DNA of 10,459 nt from Ruminococcus sp. CAG:403. Lineage in GTDB: Bacteria > Bacillota > Clostridia > Oscillospirales > Ruminococcaceae. Position numbers and translations under genes: made by a program. The DNA lies in contig FR899096.1 of assembly GCA_000437255.1 (NCBI GenBank), positions 13,429-23,887 on the forward strand. Direction: 5' to 3'. The notes below the pieces were generated by a model. It was not told where the DNA came from. It did no database searches and saw nothing but the letters and a program-made list of their open reading frames with translations. The number at the start of each line of letters is the position of its first letter. Within the stretch, counting starts at the first letter, position 1. This document shows positions 1-6,309 of this stretch, piece by piece.

Positions 1-387
1 TCCGTTTAATACTCCTGTTAAAAGTTCCAGCACTTGTTTCAGCATGGGCAATGCCAACAGTACCAACGTCAATCTTCCCCAGAGTTCAGCTGTCCCTGCC
101 AAAGCTGTCTCTCCGCAGTCCCGGCATAAATCCACTGCCAGATTGGTCAGGTAGCACACGCCCAATGCCTTCCAGATTACCGATAAATAAGACCCCGGCA
201 AATTGGTCTTGGCATATAGCTCCTGAATGGTTTCTGCAATGGGAGATAGGTAGGAAAGAATCGCCAACAAGACGATAACACAAACTCCAATGGAACAAAG
301 CAGCGCCTGTTCCTTGTGATATTGCTTCAACAGCGTAGCTGCGATGGCACCGATTAAGCAAATTGCCGCTGCTGTTCCCGTTTCCAT
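1..387 (-). CDS. spoIIIAD: Stage III sporulation protein AD (3' end off window)
   Basis: Integral membrane component of the SpoIIIA-SpoIIQ feeding channel, made in the mother cell. The reading frame stays open to base 1, giving 129 residues; the Bacillus subtilis protein is about 133, so only a few codons and the stop should be missing. It is hydrophobic, with roughly four membrane segments. A conserved central stretch (VIWKALGVCYLTNLAVDLCRD) is followed by an ALAGTAELWGR segment and a hydrophobic LTLVLLALPML helix, in the same order as in characterised SpoIIIAD. The chosen ATG shares its A with the TAA of spoIIIAC (TAATG), implying translational coupling; an in-frame ATG two codons earlier (393-391) is also possible. 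The rest of the operon (AE onward) should lie to the left. The family call rests on length, order and remembered similarity. Confidence 0.88.
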   Translation of the reverse strand, partial: METGTAAAICLIGAIAATLLKQYHKEQALLCSIGVCVIVLLAILSYLSPIAETIQELYAKTNLPGSYLSVIWKALGVCYLTNLAVDLCRDCGETALAGTAELWGRLTLVLLALPMLKQVLELLTGVLNG

Positions 388-584
388 TACCATAATCCAA
401 ACACCGTTTTCACCTGATCGAACAAGTCCCCAATTTCCTGAATAATCAGCATCAAGACAACAATCAATCCGGCAAGTGTCGTCATCATCGCCTGTTCTTC
501 TCGTTCCGCACGTTTTAAAACAAGATTCAACACCGCCACAATGATACCTGTTCCTGCAATCTTAAAAATTAAATCGATATTCAT
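387..584 (-). CDS. spoIIIAC: Stage III sporulation protein AC
   Basis: A 65-residue membrane protein, the usual size for SpoIIIAC (B. subtilis about 68). Two hydrophobic helices are visible at about residues 4-24 (IFKIAGTGIIVAVLNLVL) and 33-53 (MTTLAGLIVVLMLIIQEI), separated by a short charged loop (KRAEREEQ). The tail DLFDQVKTVFGLW resembles the DLF-K-KAVF ending of the family. It is a mother-cell component of the SpoIIIA-SpoIIQ channel. It starts 14 nt after the spoIIIAB stop; an AAGGA followed by GAGAG in the end of spoIIIAB can serve as ribosome binding site. Its stop overlaps the spoIIIAD start. Identity is secured mainly by its position between AB and AD. Confidence 0.93.
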   Translation of the reverse strand: MNIDLIFKIAGTGIIVAVLNLVLKRAEREEQAMMTTLAGLIVVLMLIIQEIGDLFDQVKTVFGLW

Positions 585-598
585 CGTCTCTCATTTCC

Positions 599-1099
599 TT
601 AGCAAAAAAGAACTGCCAGCAGCAATCCAGCCAGCAACCCCAAACTGCGGTAAAGCTTTCCTTTTTTCTGATATGTGACACGGTAAGTATCCTGAAACCG
701 CTGCAATTGAATATGTGCCTGTGACAAGGCGGAAAGCTGCCCCTCCAAATCCGTTCTCCCAAGTTCTTCCCCCAACTCCAGCAAAACTTCTTTGACTTCT
801 GGTGAAAGATGCTTTTCTGCCTGCACCTGTTCTGACCAAGCTTGTACAAATGGAGTCTGCTGCTGCATATGCGCCGCTGTCTGGGATAAGAACTGGAACT
901 CTTGGTAAACGGAACGGTTGGAAAAAGTATCCAGCAATTCCCCGAGCGTACTCATCTGATACTGCATCAGGACTCCCATTTCCCGTAAAAAGCTGCATAA
1001 TTTTTCGGTTCGCTCCAGCTTCATGCGCAGTTTTCCGGAACAAGCCATTCCTGCCATGGCACCACAAAGAATCAAAAAAATCAACCCAATCCATTTCAT
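599..1099 (-). CDS. spoIIIAB: Stage III sporulation protein AB
   Basis: A 166-residue mother-cell membrane protein of the SpoIIIA complex. Residues 1-20 (MKWIGLIFLILCGAMAGM) form an N-terminal membrane helix. A mostly helical soluble region follows, including the family-typical LREMGVLMQYQMSTLGELL (about 38-56). A second membrane helix sits at the C-terminus (about 148-166, SLGLLAGLLLAVLFC). The frame is open 13 codons further upstream, but the ATG at 1099 is preferred: it overlaps the spoIIIAA stop as ATGA, it has an AAGAGGT ribosome binding site at 1115-1109, and it places the hydrophobic segment at the extreme N-terminus. SpoIIIAB has structural similarity to GspF-type secretion platform proteins; that is literature knowledge, not visible here. 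Confidence 0.94.
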   Translation of the reverse strand: MKWIGLIFLILCGAMAGMACSGKLRMKLERTEKLCSFLREMGVLMQYQMSTLGELLDTFSNRSVYQEFQFLSQTAAHMQQQTPFVQAWSEQVQAEKHLSPEVKEVLLELGEELGRTDLEGQLSALSQAHIQLQRFQDTYRVTYQKKGKLYRSLGLLAGLLLAVLFC

Positions 1100-2019
1100 G
1101 TACGCTGTACCTCTTGTATTGCCTGCACCGTTCCGCATGCAGCACCTGTTCCCAGCAGACAGATGTGAGAAAAAACCTGCTCCTGTAGCAGCCTTTGCAG
1201 TTGCGGCCGCTGATAAGCGTCCGCAATAGAAGCTGCATGTGCTGTTGCAAGCAGCTTGACGCCGCAGCCATGCACTTGCAACAAAGCATCCCGGTCTTGT
1301 TCTGTGCTGATTTCATCACAAACCAAATAGCTTGGTGTCATAACACGCAGTCCGGTTAAGATGCCTTCCCATCGAGTAAATCCATCATAAATATCGGTAT
1401 GGAGTCCCACATCATGCTGCGGCATGCCATGCCAAACAGCTGCCAATTCCCCACGTTCATCCACCAAAGTTACTTTTTCCTGCCTGCCAACCAACCGACA
1501 TAGATCCCGAAGAACCGTTGTCTTTCCACTTCCAACCGGACCGACCAGCAGCAAGCTGTCCGGCAGTCTTTGATGCAGCCGCTCCAAAATAGATATGGCA
1601 CAGCCCGGAACAGATCGTGCAATTCGAATGTTTAAACTGCTGATGGATTTTAACTGAGAAAGCTTCCCCTCTTTATAAACTGCTGTCCCGGCAATGCCCA
1701 CACGATTGCCGCCTTTTATGGTGATGAATCCTTCTGTTAATTCCTTCGTATAATGATAGACGGAATACTCACAAATTGCCTGAAAGGTATCCTGTAAAGC
1801 TCGATCTGTTACTATGAGCGCCTGTTCTGGCTGACTGGTTCGTGTCCCATTGGCACAGAGCCACTGCTCTGCTCCATTCATGGTAATACCGATGGGTCGT
1901 CCAATCCGCAGGCGAATCTCCTGCATTTCTTCCAGGAGTTGCATCCGTTCCAAAGCAGAGCGGATGGTCAAAGGCAAATACCGAAGGACTGCATGGATAT
2001 TTTGATGGATTCCATTCAT
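1096..2019 (-). CDS. spoIIIAA: Stage III sporulation protein AA, secretion-type ATPase
   Basis: Cytoplasmic ATPase of the SpoIIIA complex, related to type II/IV secretion ATPases, required in the mother cell to keep the engulfed forespore active. At 307 residues it equals the usual length. Visible motifs are Walker A GPVGSGKT at 160-167, a DERGELA motif at 187-193, Walker B YLVCDEIS at 231-238 (D235, E236), and TAHA at 259-262, a histidine motif typical of this ATPase superfamily. The N-terminal about 150 residues carry the conserved EIRLRIGRPI segment (34-43) and the EGFITIKGGNRVGIAG segment (96-111). The ATG follows a modest GAGAGAAG ribosome binding site. It is first in its operon, behind a sigma-E-like promoter at 2053-2081. 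No key residue appears to be missing. Confidence 0.97.
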   Translation of the reverse strand: MNGIHQNIHAVLRYLPLTIRSALERMQLLEEMQEIRLRIGRPIGITMNGAEQWLCANGTRTSQPEQALIVTDRALQDTFQAICEYSVYHYTKELTEGFITIKGGNRVGIAGTAVYKEGKLSQLKSISSLNIRIARSVPGCAISILERLHQRLPDSLLLVGPVGSGKTTVLRDLCRLVGRQEKVTLVDERGELAAVWHGMPQHDVGLHTDIYDGFTRWEGILTGLRVMTPSYLVCDEISTEQDRDALLQVHGCGVKLLATAHAASIADAYQRPQLQRLLQEQVFSHICLLGTGAACGTVQAIQEVQRT

Positions 2020-2052
2020 TTGACTTCTCTCGCTTTCTTCATTTGTTACTGC

Positions 2053-2081
2053 ATTCTATGCAGCAACCTGACAAGCTATGC
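2053..2081 (-). promoter_or_regulatory. Sigma-E-like promoter of spoIIIA
   Basis: Read on the minus strand, a -35-like GCATAGC (2081-2075) is followed by a 14-bp spacer and a -10-like CATAGAAT (2060-2053). The B. subtilis sigma-E consensus is about kmATAtt, 13-15 bp, CATACAnT, so the -10 matches all but one defined base and the -35 matches its kmATA core. Transcription would start near 2046, about 27 nt before the spoIIIAA ATG. This fits the known mother-cell, sigma-E control of spoIIIA. The match is by eye and has not been tested. Confidence 0.6.
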
Positions 2082-2105
2082 TGTCCATTCTGCACGAAAA
2101 TGGGC

Positions 2106-2148
2106 AAAAAAAGAAGCAGTCTTCTGTGTCAAACACAGAAGACTGCTT
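2106..2148 (-). terminator. Rho-independent terminator of the hup-DUF6465 unit
   Basis: A perfect 16-bp inverted repeat has arms at 2148-2133 and 2129-2114 (minus-strand arm AAGCAGTCTTCTGTGT) and a 3-nt loop. On the minus strand it is followed by CTTTTTTT (the A-run at 2106-2112 on the plus strand). It lies about 33 nt past the DUF6465 stop and before the spoIIIA promoter, so it separates the two minus-strand units. Confidence 0.92.
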
Positions 2149-2181
2149 TCCATTTTATGATGTTCTGTTATCAACAGATCC

Positions 2182-2553
2182 TTAAAGTGCAAAAGAACCC
2201 GTTTCGCCGTTGATTACATAGTAAACCATGTCTTCTTCCGGCTTTACATAAAGCTGTACATCCTTAGCGGCTGTTTTTGCCTGCTTGGTTGCATCTGCCC
2301 AATTCTGTACGGCCTGCTCTGCCAGATCATCTGTAGAAAGATCTTTTCCGCCATACTGCAAGTTTACTGTTACGGTCTTCTTTACACGTGGTGCAGCTGC
2401 CTTCTTTGCGGCTGGTGCCTTCTTTGCAGCTGGTGCTGCTTCAGCGGCAACCGGTGCTACAGTTGCTTTTACAGTCTCAACGGTCTCTACAACCGGCTTT
2501 GCGGATGTTGTCGGAGCAGTAGCTGCTGTTGTTTTCTTTGTTGTTCTAGCCAT
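2182..2553 (-). CDS. DUF6465 family protein with a basic Ala/Lys-rich N-terminal tail
   Basis: A 123-residue protein of unknown function. Residues 1-59 are low-complexity: MARTTKK, then Thr/Val/Ala-rich sequence, then a near-repeat PAAKKAPAAKKAAAPRVKK (41-59) like histone H1 or AlgP-type tails. Residues 60-123 form a compact C-terminal domain (TVTVNLQYGGKDL, AEQAVQNWADATKQ, DVQLYVKPEEDMVYYVING) that I recognise as the DUF6465 domain found widely in Clostridia. There is no signal peptide or membrane segment. A strong AAGGAGG (2568-2562) precedes the ATG. It starts 32 nt after the hup stop with no terminator between, so both are probably co-transcribed from the strong promoter at 2895-2923. The basic tail and HU linkage suggest a role at DNA or the nucleoid, but that is inference. 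Confidence 0.85.
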   Translation of the reverse strand: MARTTKKTTAATAPTTSAKPVVETVETVKATVAPVAAEAAPAAKKAPAAKKAAAPRVKKTVTVNLQYGGKDLSTDDLAEQAVQNWADATKQAKTAAKDVQLYVKPEEDMVYYVINGETGSFAL

Positions 2554-2585
2554 GATTGTTTCCTCCTTCAGTCAGTCATGAAAAC

Positions 2586-2861
2586 TTACTTGTTTACGGT
2601 TTCCTTCAGGTTTTTACTTGCTTTAAATACCGGTGCTTTTGATGCAGGAACCTGAACCGGTTCACCGGTACGAGGATTCTTACATTCCTTTGCATTGCGC
2701 TGCCGTACTTCAAAAGCGCCAAAACCAGAAATTGTTACCTTATCTCCAGCTGCAAGTGCATCAGTAATTGCAGCAAAAACACCTGTTAAAACACGTTCTG
2801 CATCCTTCTTGGTGCAATTTGTCTTTTCTTGAATTACCTGAACCAAATCTGCCTTTGTCAT
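2586..2861 (-). CDS. hup: DNA-binding protein HU
   Basis: Small basic, dimeric nucleoid protein that bends DNA. The 91 residues are the normal length. Sequence landmarks are MTKADLVQVIQEKTN at the N-terminus, KKDAERVLTGVFAAITDAL in the helical body, and the family signature GFGAFEVRQRNAKECKNPRTGE (46-67), with the DNA-intercalating proline at P63 in the KNPRTGE arm tip. The usual Gly just before the arm-tip R/K-NP is Cys60 here, a minor change. The ATG at 2861 is chosen over longer in-frame starts because GGAGGA (2874-2869) lies at the right distance upstream; the next upstream ATG would overlap that ribosome binding site. It is first in a two-gene unit with the DUF6465 gene. Confidence 0.97.
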   Translation of the reverse strand: MTKADLVQVIQEKTNCTKKDAERVLTGVFAAITDALAAGDKVTISGFGAFEVRQRNAKECKNPRTGEPVQVPASKAPVFKASKNLKETVNK

Positions 2862-2894
2862 TCTGATATCCTCCATAAAATTTAATCTATGTGA

Positions 2895-2923
2895 ATTATA
2901 TACCATTCCGAAACGTTTGTCAA
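2895..2923 (-). promoter_or_regulatory. Consensus sigma-A promoter of hup
   Basis: On the minus strand, TTGACA (2923-2918), a 17-bp spacer and TATAAT (2900-2895) are perfect matches to both hexamers with ideal spacing. The start point would be near 2888, about 27 nt before the hup ATG. This predicts strong vegetative expression of HU and the DUF6465 protein. Confidence 0.93.
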
Positions 2924-3076
2924 GAATTTCACGTAAAACTGACATTTGCACGGATTTTGCTTGCTTTTTTTAGAATTTTTTATGAAAAAGCACTTATGAA
3001 AAGAAGTGAAACAGATTCCAATTGGAAAGTGTTTTCTTTGGAGAAACGGCGCTTTCCATGCAGCCCCTGTAACCAG

Positions 3077-3104
3077 CAAGCAGCCGTCAAAAGACAGCTG
3101 CTTG
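3077..3104 (-). terminator. Hairpin after the yitT-like gene, probable terminator
   Basis: Inverted repeat CAAGCAGC ... GCTGCTTG (3077-3084 and 3097-3104), extended inward by GTC/GAC after one C-A mismatch, with an AAAA loop. It begins 15 nt past the YitT-like stop. The T-rich tract lies on the plus-strand side (3105-3122), while the minus-strand side lacks a U-run. It is therefore an imperfect or bidirectional terminator for the minus-strand gene. Confidence 0.5.
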
Positions 3105-3119
3105 TGTTTCCTTTTCTTT

Positions 3120-4028
3120 TTATTGTTCTGTGGAATCGGTACTGGTAATGGACTGCGATTCTTGTTTTAGATCTGCCACTTTTTTGATATGATTGCCAAT
3201 AATTTCTGAGACATCGGATATGGTAATAAACGCACTTCCGTCATACTTGTCTACAATATCTTTCAGATCCGTTAGTTCCAGTCGAGTCAGGACGCAGTAC
3301 ATCATATCCTTTTTTCCACTGACCATTCCTCTTGCGTCCAGGATGGTCATGGTTCTGCCAAGACGATGATAAATTTCTGTTGCAATTGGTGCGGCATCGT
3401 TGCAAATAATGATGGCTTGTTTGGCCTGATTAAAGCCCTGTTCCACATAGTCGATGACTTTGGAAGCAATGATATACGTCAGCAGCGACAGCAGCGCACG
3501 ATCGGGTCCAAATAGAAATCCGGCAACTGTAAAGATAATCAAGTTAAACACCAAAATAATCTGCCCAACTGAAATGGAGGAATGCCGGCTGATCAGCAAG
3601 GCCATCAATTCTGTTCCATCGATACAGGCGCCGCCTTTCAGAACCAGTCCAACGCCAACGCCCAACAGCATGCCACCAAATACAACGGACAGCATCTCAT
3701 TGTCCGTAATGGCGGAAAAATGATGCAGATAGGCAGTCACAGCTGTAAACAGCAGCATTGCATAGGCATAGGCGATTGAAAATCTTGGTCCAACTGCCTT
3801 CCATCCAACCACAATGAACGGTACATTCAAAAGCAATGCAATGACACCCAGCATCCAGCCGGTTTGATACTGAATCATCAGCGCAATGCCAGTTAGCCCA
3901 CCGTCCAATACGGAATTGGGCACCAGAAAAAGTTCCAGCGCAGCACCGTCTATGATGACACCTAAAGTAATCATCAAATATCGAAACAAGGTAGATCGTA
4001 TTTTCTTTCTATTTTGTTTGGTAAGCAA
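3120..4028 (-). CDS. YitT family membrane protein (DUF161 + DUF2179)
   Basis: A 302-residue integral membrane protein. The N-terminal about 200 residues hold five to six hydrophobic segments with the duplicated family motif: VPNSVLDGGLTGIALM (36-51) and LKGGACIDGTELMALL (130-145). A cytoplasmic DUF2179 domain follows at about 222-276 (GRTMTILDARGMVSGKKDMMYCVL), then a polar tail. The substrate and role of YitT proteins are not established, though the membrane topology looks transporter-like. The start codon is TTG (4028-4026), chosen because an excellent AAAGGAGGA (4045-4037) sits 8 nt upstream; the first in-frame ATG, at codon 19, would cut into the first membrane helix. It is divergent from the amidase gene. 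No homologous gene neighbourhood helps to define its function. Confidence 0.93.
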   Translation of the reverse strand: MLTKQNRKKIRSTLFRYLMITLGVIIDGAALELFLVPNSVLDGGLTGIALMIQYQTGWMLGVIALLLNVPFIVVGWKAVGPRFSIAYAYAMLLFTAVTAYLHHFSAITDNEMLSVVFGGMLLGVGVGLVLKGGACIDGTELMALLISRHSSISVGQIILVFNLIIFTVAGFLFGPDRALLSLLTYIIASKVIDYVEQGFNQAKQAIIICNDAAPIATEIYHRLGRTMTILDARGMVSGKKDMMYCVLTRLELTDLKDIVDKYDGSAFITISDVSEIIGNHIKKVADLKQESQSITSTDSTEQ

Positions 4029-4046
4029 GGTGTTTGTCCTCCTTTC

Positions 4047-4076
4047 TTGGAACCCTCTGTTTCCCTACTGCATATT
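4047..4076 (+). promoter_or_regulatory. Possible sigma-A promoter of the amidase gene
   Basis: TTGGAA (4047-4052), an 18-bp spacer and CATATT (4071-4076) on the plus strand, 4 of 6 matches in each hexamer. A small inverted repeat, TGGGAA-CCA-TTCCCA (4083-4097), sits where the transcript would begin and could be an operator. The region is the divergent gap between the YitT-like gene and the amidase gene. I found no convincing minus-strand promoter in it. Low-confidence match by eye. Confidence 0.3.
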
Positions 4077-4128
4077 CTGTAATGGGAACCATTCCCAACC
4101 AATGAAAGAATCGAGGGTGTATCTCATT

Positions 4129-4869
4129 ATGCCAAACGTTTTTTTGAGTCCATCTACACAGGAATGGAATCAATATATCAATGGCGGAACAGAAGAACAA
4201 TATATGAATTTAATCGCAGACCGCATGGAGCCATATCTGCGTTCCAGCGGCATTGCCTATGTTCGAAATGATCCGTCCCGCAATGTAGCCGGTGCCATCA
4301 AGGATTCCAATGCTGCTTATTACGATGTGCATTTAGCCCTGCACAGCAATGCTGCACCAGAAGCACTCAGCGGCATGCTGCGTGGCATCGACATTTACTA
4401 TTCTCCGTATGATAAAAGCAGTGAGTATCTTGCAAATATCATTGCAAACAACTTCAAACGCATTTATCCGCTGCCGGATAAAACCAATACCCGTCCGACA
4501 ACCGTACTCGGGGAGGTCACACAAACAAAAGCTGTTGCGGTACTCTGTGAAATCGGTTACCATGACAACGAACAGGATGCTACATGGATTAAAAACAACC
4601 TACAGGCAATCGCTGTAAATCTGGTGATGTCCCTATGCGATTACTTTGGCATTCCTTTCGTAGAAGCTGGCCCGGTTCGGCAGGGAATTGTTGCAACAGA
4701 TGGAAGTGGCCTGAACATTCGAAGTTATCCCTCTACTGACAGTCAAATCCTTGGCAGTATTCCGAACAATCAATATGTAACGATATACGGGCAAACCGGC
4801 AACTGGTATGTCATTTCCTATCAAGGCATCATCGGCTATGCCAGCAGCGACTATATTGTGCTCCAGTAA
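4129..4869 (+). CDS. N-acetylmuramoyl-L-alanine amidase (Amidase_3) with C-terminal SH3 domain
   Basis: Predicted zinc peptidoglycan hydrolase cleaving the amide bond between N-acetylmuramic acid and L-alanine; 246 residues. The Amidase_3-like domain spans about 1-176. Motifs are FLSPSTQEWNQY (5-16), EEQYMNLIA (22-30, E23 the likely zinc Glu), LALHSNA (69-75, H72 the likely zinc His) and CEIGYHDN (140-147, E141 the likely catalytic Glu). The usual DxGHGG motif that provides the first zinc His is replaced by SPSTQE. A bacterial SH3 domain follows (about 186-246: GIVATDGSGLNIRSYPSTD, then WYVISYQGIIGYASSDYI), which should bind cell wall. No signal peptide is visible, so export is unexplained. 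The ATG at 4129 follows GAGGGTG; in-frame starts further upstream would run into the YitT-like gene and were rejected. It is the only plus-strand gene here. Confidence 0.88.
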   Translation: MPNVFLSPSTQEWNQYINGGTEEQYMNLIADRMEPYLRSSGIAYVRNDPSRNVAGAIKDSNAAYYDVHLALHSNAAPEALSGMLRGIDIYYSPYDKSSEYLANIIANNFKRIYPLPDKTNTRPTTVLGEVTQTKAVAVLCEIGYHDNEQDATWIKNNLQAIAVNLVMSLCDYFGIPFVEAGPVRQGIVATDGSGLNIRSYPSTDSQILGSIPNNQYVTIYGQTGNWYVISYQGIIGYASSDYIVLQ

Positions 4870-4875
4870 ATCATC

Positions 4876-4920
4876 TTGTGGGAAGTCTGTTCCGTATCTC
4901 TGCGGAACAAGCTCCCGCAA
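4876..4920. terminator. Hairpin between convergent amidase and fprA genes
   Basis: A long imperfect stem has the inner arm TGTTCCG/CGGAACA (4888-4894 and 4903-4909, 8-nt loop) and the outer arm TTGTGGGA/TCCCGCAA (4876-4883 and 4913-4920, one wobble pair). It fills the 51-bp gap between the convergent stops and can fold on either transcript. Neither side carries a clear U-run, so its strength as a terminator is uncertain. Confidence 0.5.
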
Positions 4921-6078
4921 TCAAACAAGTGCGTCAGCAAGTGTTTCCAACGCCTGCATCGTTTCCTGCTTTACAGCAGATCGAATGGTAACCATTGGTT
5001 CTACGATGTGGATTTCCTTCATAGCCTCCAACAGTTCCTTCATCTTTTTTCCGGCAACCGGTGCCCAAGATCCATTTTCCACAATCCCAACTGTTCGATT
5101 TTGATAATTCTTAGAAAGCAGATGCCGCAAGAAATCTTCCATTACCGGAAAGATACCGCCGTCATAGGTCGGTGCTGCCACAACCATCCGATCATACCGG
5201 AAGGCGTCTTCCACAGCTTCTGCCAGATCACAGCGGGACAAGTCCGTTACGACGACTTGCTGCACGCCCTTTTGCTGTAGCATAGCAGCCAGTTTTTTCG
5301 CAGCATCTGCTGTATTGCCGTGAATGGAAGCATATGCAACAAGCACGCCCGGATCTTCCGGACGATAGCTGCTCCAGGTGTCATACTGTTTCAAATAATG
5401 AGACAGATCTCCTGTCAAAACAGGGCCATGCAGCGGACAAATGGTGGCAAGTTCCAATGCAGATGCCTTTTTCAAAAGCGTCTGTACCGGGCCGCCATAC
5501 TTGCCGACAATATTGAAATAATACCGGCGCGCTTCACAGTCCCAGTCTTCTTCCGTATCCAAAGTGCCGAACTTTCCAAATCCATCCGCAGAGAACAGAA
5601 CCTTTTCTGACTGTTCATAGGTGACCATTACTTCCGGCCAATGTACCATCGGGGCAAGAATGAATTGCAGCGTATGCGTACCGAGCGACAGGGTGTCCCC
5701 TTCCTTTACCACAAGCTTCCGCTTGGAAAAATCAAAATCAAAGAAATTGGACAGCATCTGGAATGCCTTGGCATTGGTGACTAGCTGCATGGAAGGATAC
5801 CGTTCTGCGAGCACCTGGATGCTGGCAGCATGATCCGGCTCCATATGTGAAATAATCAGATAATCTGGGGTACGGTCACCGAGCACCTGCTGCACCTGTT
5901 CCAGCCAGGCTGCTGTCGCACGCCGATCTACAGTATCCATAATGGCAATTCGATCATCCAAAATGACATAGGAATTATAGGAGACCCCATGGGGTACAAC
6001 ATACTGACTCTCAAACAAATCAATCGTTGGATCATCCACTCCAACATACTGAATGGATTTCGAAATAACTGGACGCAT
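4921..6078 (-). CDS. fprA: Flavodiiron protein (FprA family A-type flavoprotein)
   Basis: Cytoplasmic FMN and di-iron enzyme that reduces O2 to water and/or NO to N2O, protecting anaerobes. The 385 residues are close to the usual length. An N-terminal metallo-beta-lactamase-like domain (about 1-243) carries all expected iron ligands: HMEPDH (H78, E80, D82, H83), H146 in APMVHWPEV, D165 in SADGFG, and H217 in CPLHGPV. A flavodoxin domain (about 245-385) starts with VAYASIHGNT, the FMN phosphate loop at 249-256, and includes the conserved VENGSWAP segment (333-340). There is no fused rubredoxin or flavin reductase domain, so electrons must come from a separate partner, which is not in this window. 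The ribosome binding site GAGGAGGG (6093-6086) fixes the ATG. It is monocistronic, with its own promoter at 6148-6176. Confidence 0.97.
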   Translation of the reverse strand: MRPVISKSIQYVGVDDPTIDLFESQYVVPHGVSYNSYVILDDRIAIMDTVDRRATAAWLEQVQQVLGDRTPDYLIISHMEPDHAASIQVLAERYPSMQLVTNAKAFQMLSNFFDFDFSKRKLVVKEGDTLSLGTHTLQFILAPMVHWPEVMVTYEQSEKVLFSADGFGKFGTLDTEEDWDCEARRYYFNIVGKYGGPVQTLLKKASALELATICPLHGPVLTGDLSHYLKQYDTWSSYRPEDPGVLVAYASIHGNTADAAKKLAAMLQQKGVQQVVVTDLSRCDLAEAVEDAFRYDRMVVAAPTYDGGIFPVMEDFLRHLLSKNYQNRTVGIVENGSWAPVAGKKMKELLEAMKEIHIVEPMVTIRSAVKQETMQALETLADALV

Positions 6079-6147
6079 AAAAGATCCCTCCTCAAAGTAA
6101 TTCAGCAGAACCTACTCTGCAATTGTGTGAAAACTATAATTAAGTTT

Positions 6148-6176
6148 AGTATATCAACTTTAAAAGCCAGATTCAA
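6148..6176 (-). promoter_or_regulatory. Sigma-A promoter of fprA
   Basis: On the minus strand, TTGAAT (6176-6171), 17 bp, TATACT (6153-6148). The start would be near 6141, giving a 5' leader of about 62 nt that contains a small hairpin GCAGA/TCTGC (6105-6120). No obvious repressor operator was recognised. Confidence 0.65.
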
Positions 6177-6223
6177 TGCAATTCTGTGATCATGTTATTT
6201 TCTTTTTTTAAATAGGAACGCAC

Positions 6224-6266
6224 TGAAAAAACAAAGCGCAGCCTAAACCGTTTCGGTTCAGGCTGC
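6224..6266 (-). terminator. Rho-independent terminator of the antiporter gene
   Basis: Stem GCAGCCT/AGGCTGC (6238-6244 and 6260-6266), continued by AACCG/CGGTT after one A-C mismatch, with a TTT loop. On the minus strand it is followed by GCTTTGTTTTTT (down to 6225). It sits 44 nt past the antiporter stop and isolates fprA from it. The plus-strand side also has an ATTTTT run. Confidence 0.9.
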
Positions 6267-6309
6267 ACATTTTTCCTATGATTCGATTGTGAATGGGAAC
6301 AAACTGTCC

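Noticed and set aside
591..1319. 242-codon minus-strand frame overlapping spoIIIAB and the end of spoIIIAA
   Set aside because: It lies in another frame across two well-supported overlapping genes, and its protein is Cys/Arg-rich with no recognisable domain.
2285..2581. 98-codon plus-strand frame antisense to the DUF6465 gene
   Set aside because: Its Ala/Phe-rich content is the mirror of the Ala/Lys codons of the real gene, and it has no domain or ribosome binding site.
2891..3148. 85-codon plus-strand frame between the hup and YitT-like genes
   Set aside because: It covers the perfect hup promoter and the yitT-like hairpin, has no ribosome binding site and resembles no family.
3886..4128. 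81-codon upstream extension of the amidase frame, including a hydrophobic stretch that resembles a signal peptide
   Set aside because: It overlaps the YitT-like gene and its ribosome binding site on the other strand. The ATG at 4129 has its own GAGGGTG site and gives the usual family N-terminus, so the hydrophobic stretch is probably not translated.
4876..5280. 134-codon plus-strand frame antisense to fprA
   Set aside because: The opposite strand carries a full flavodiiron protein with every ligand intact. The antisense product is Cys/His-rich and without a domain.
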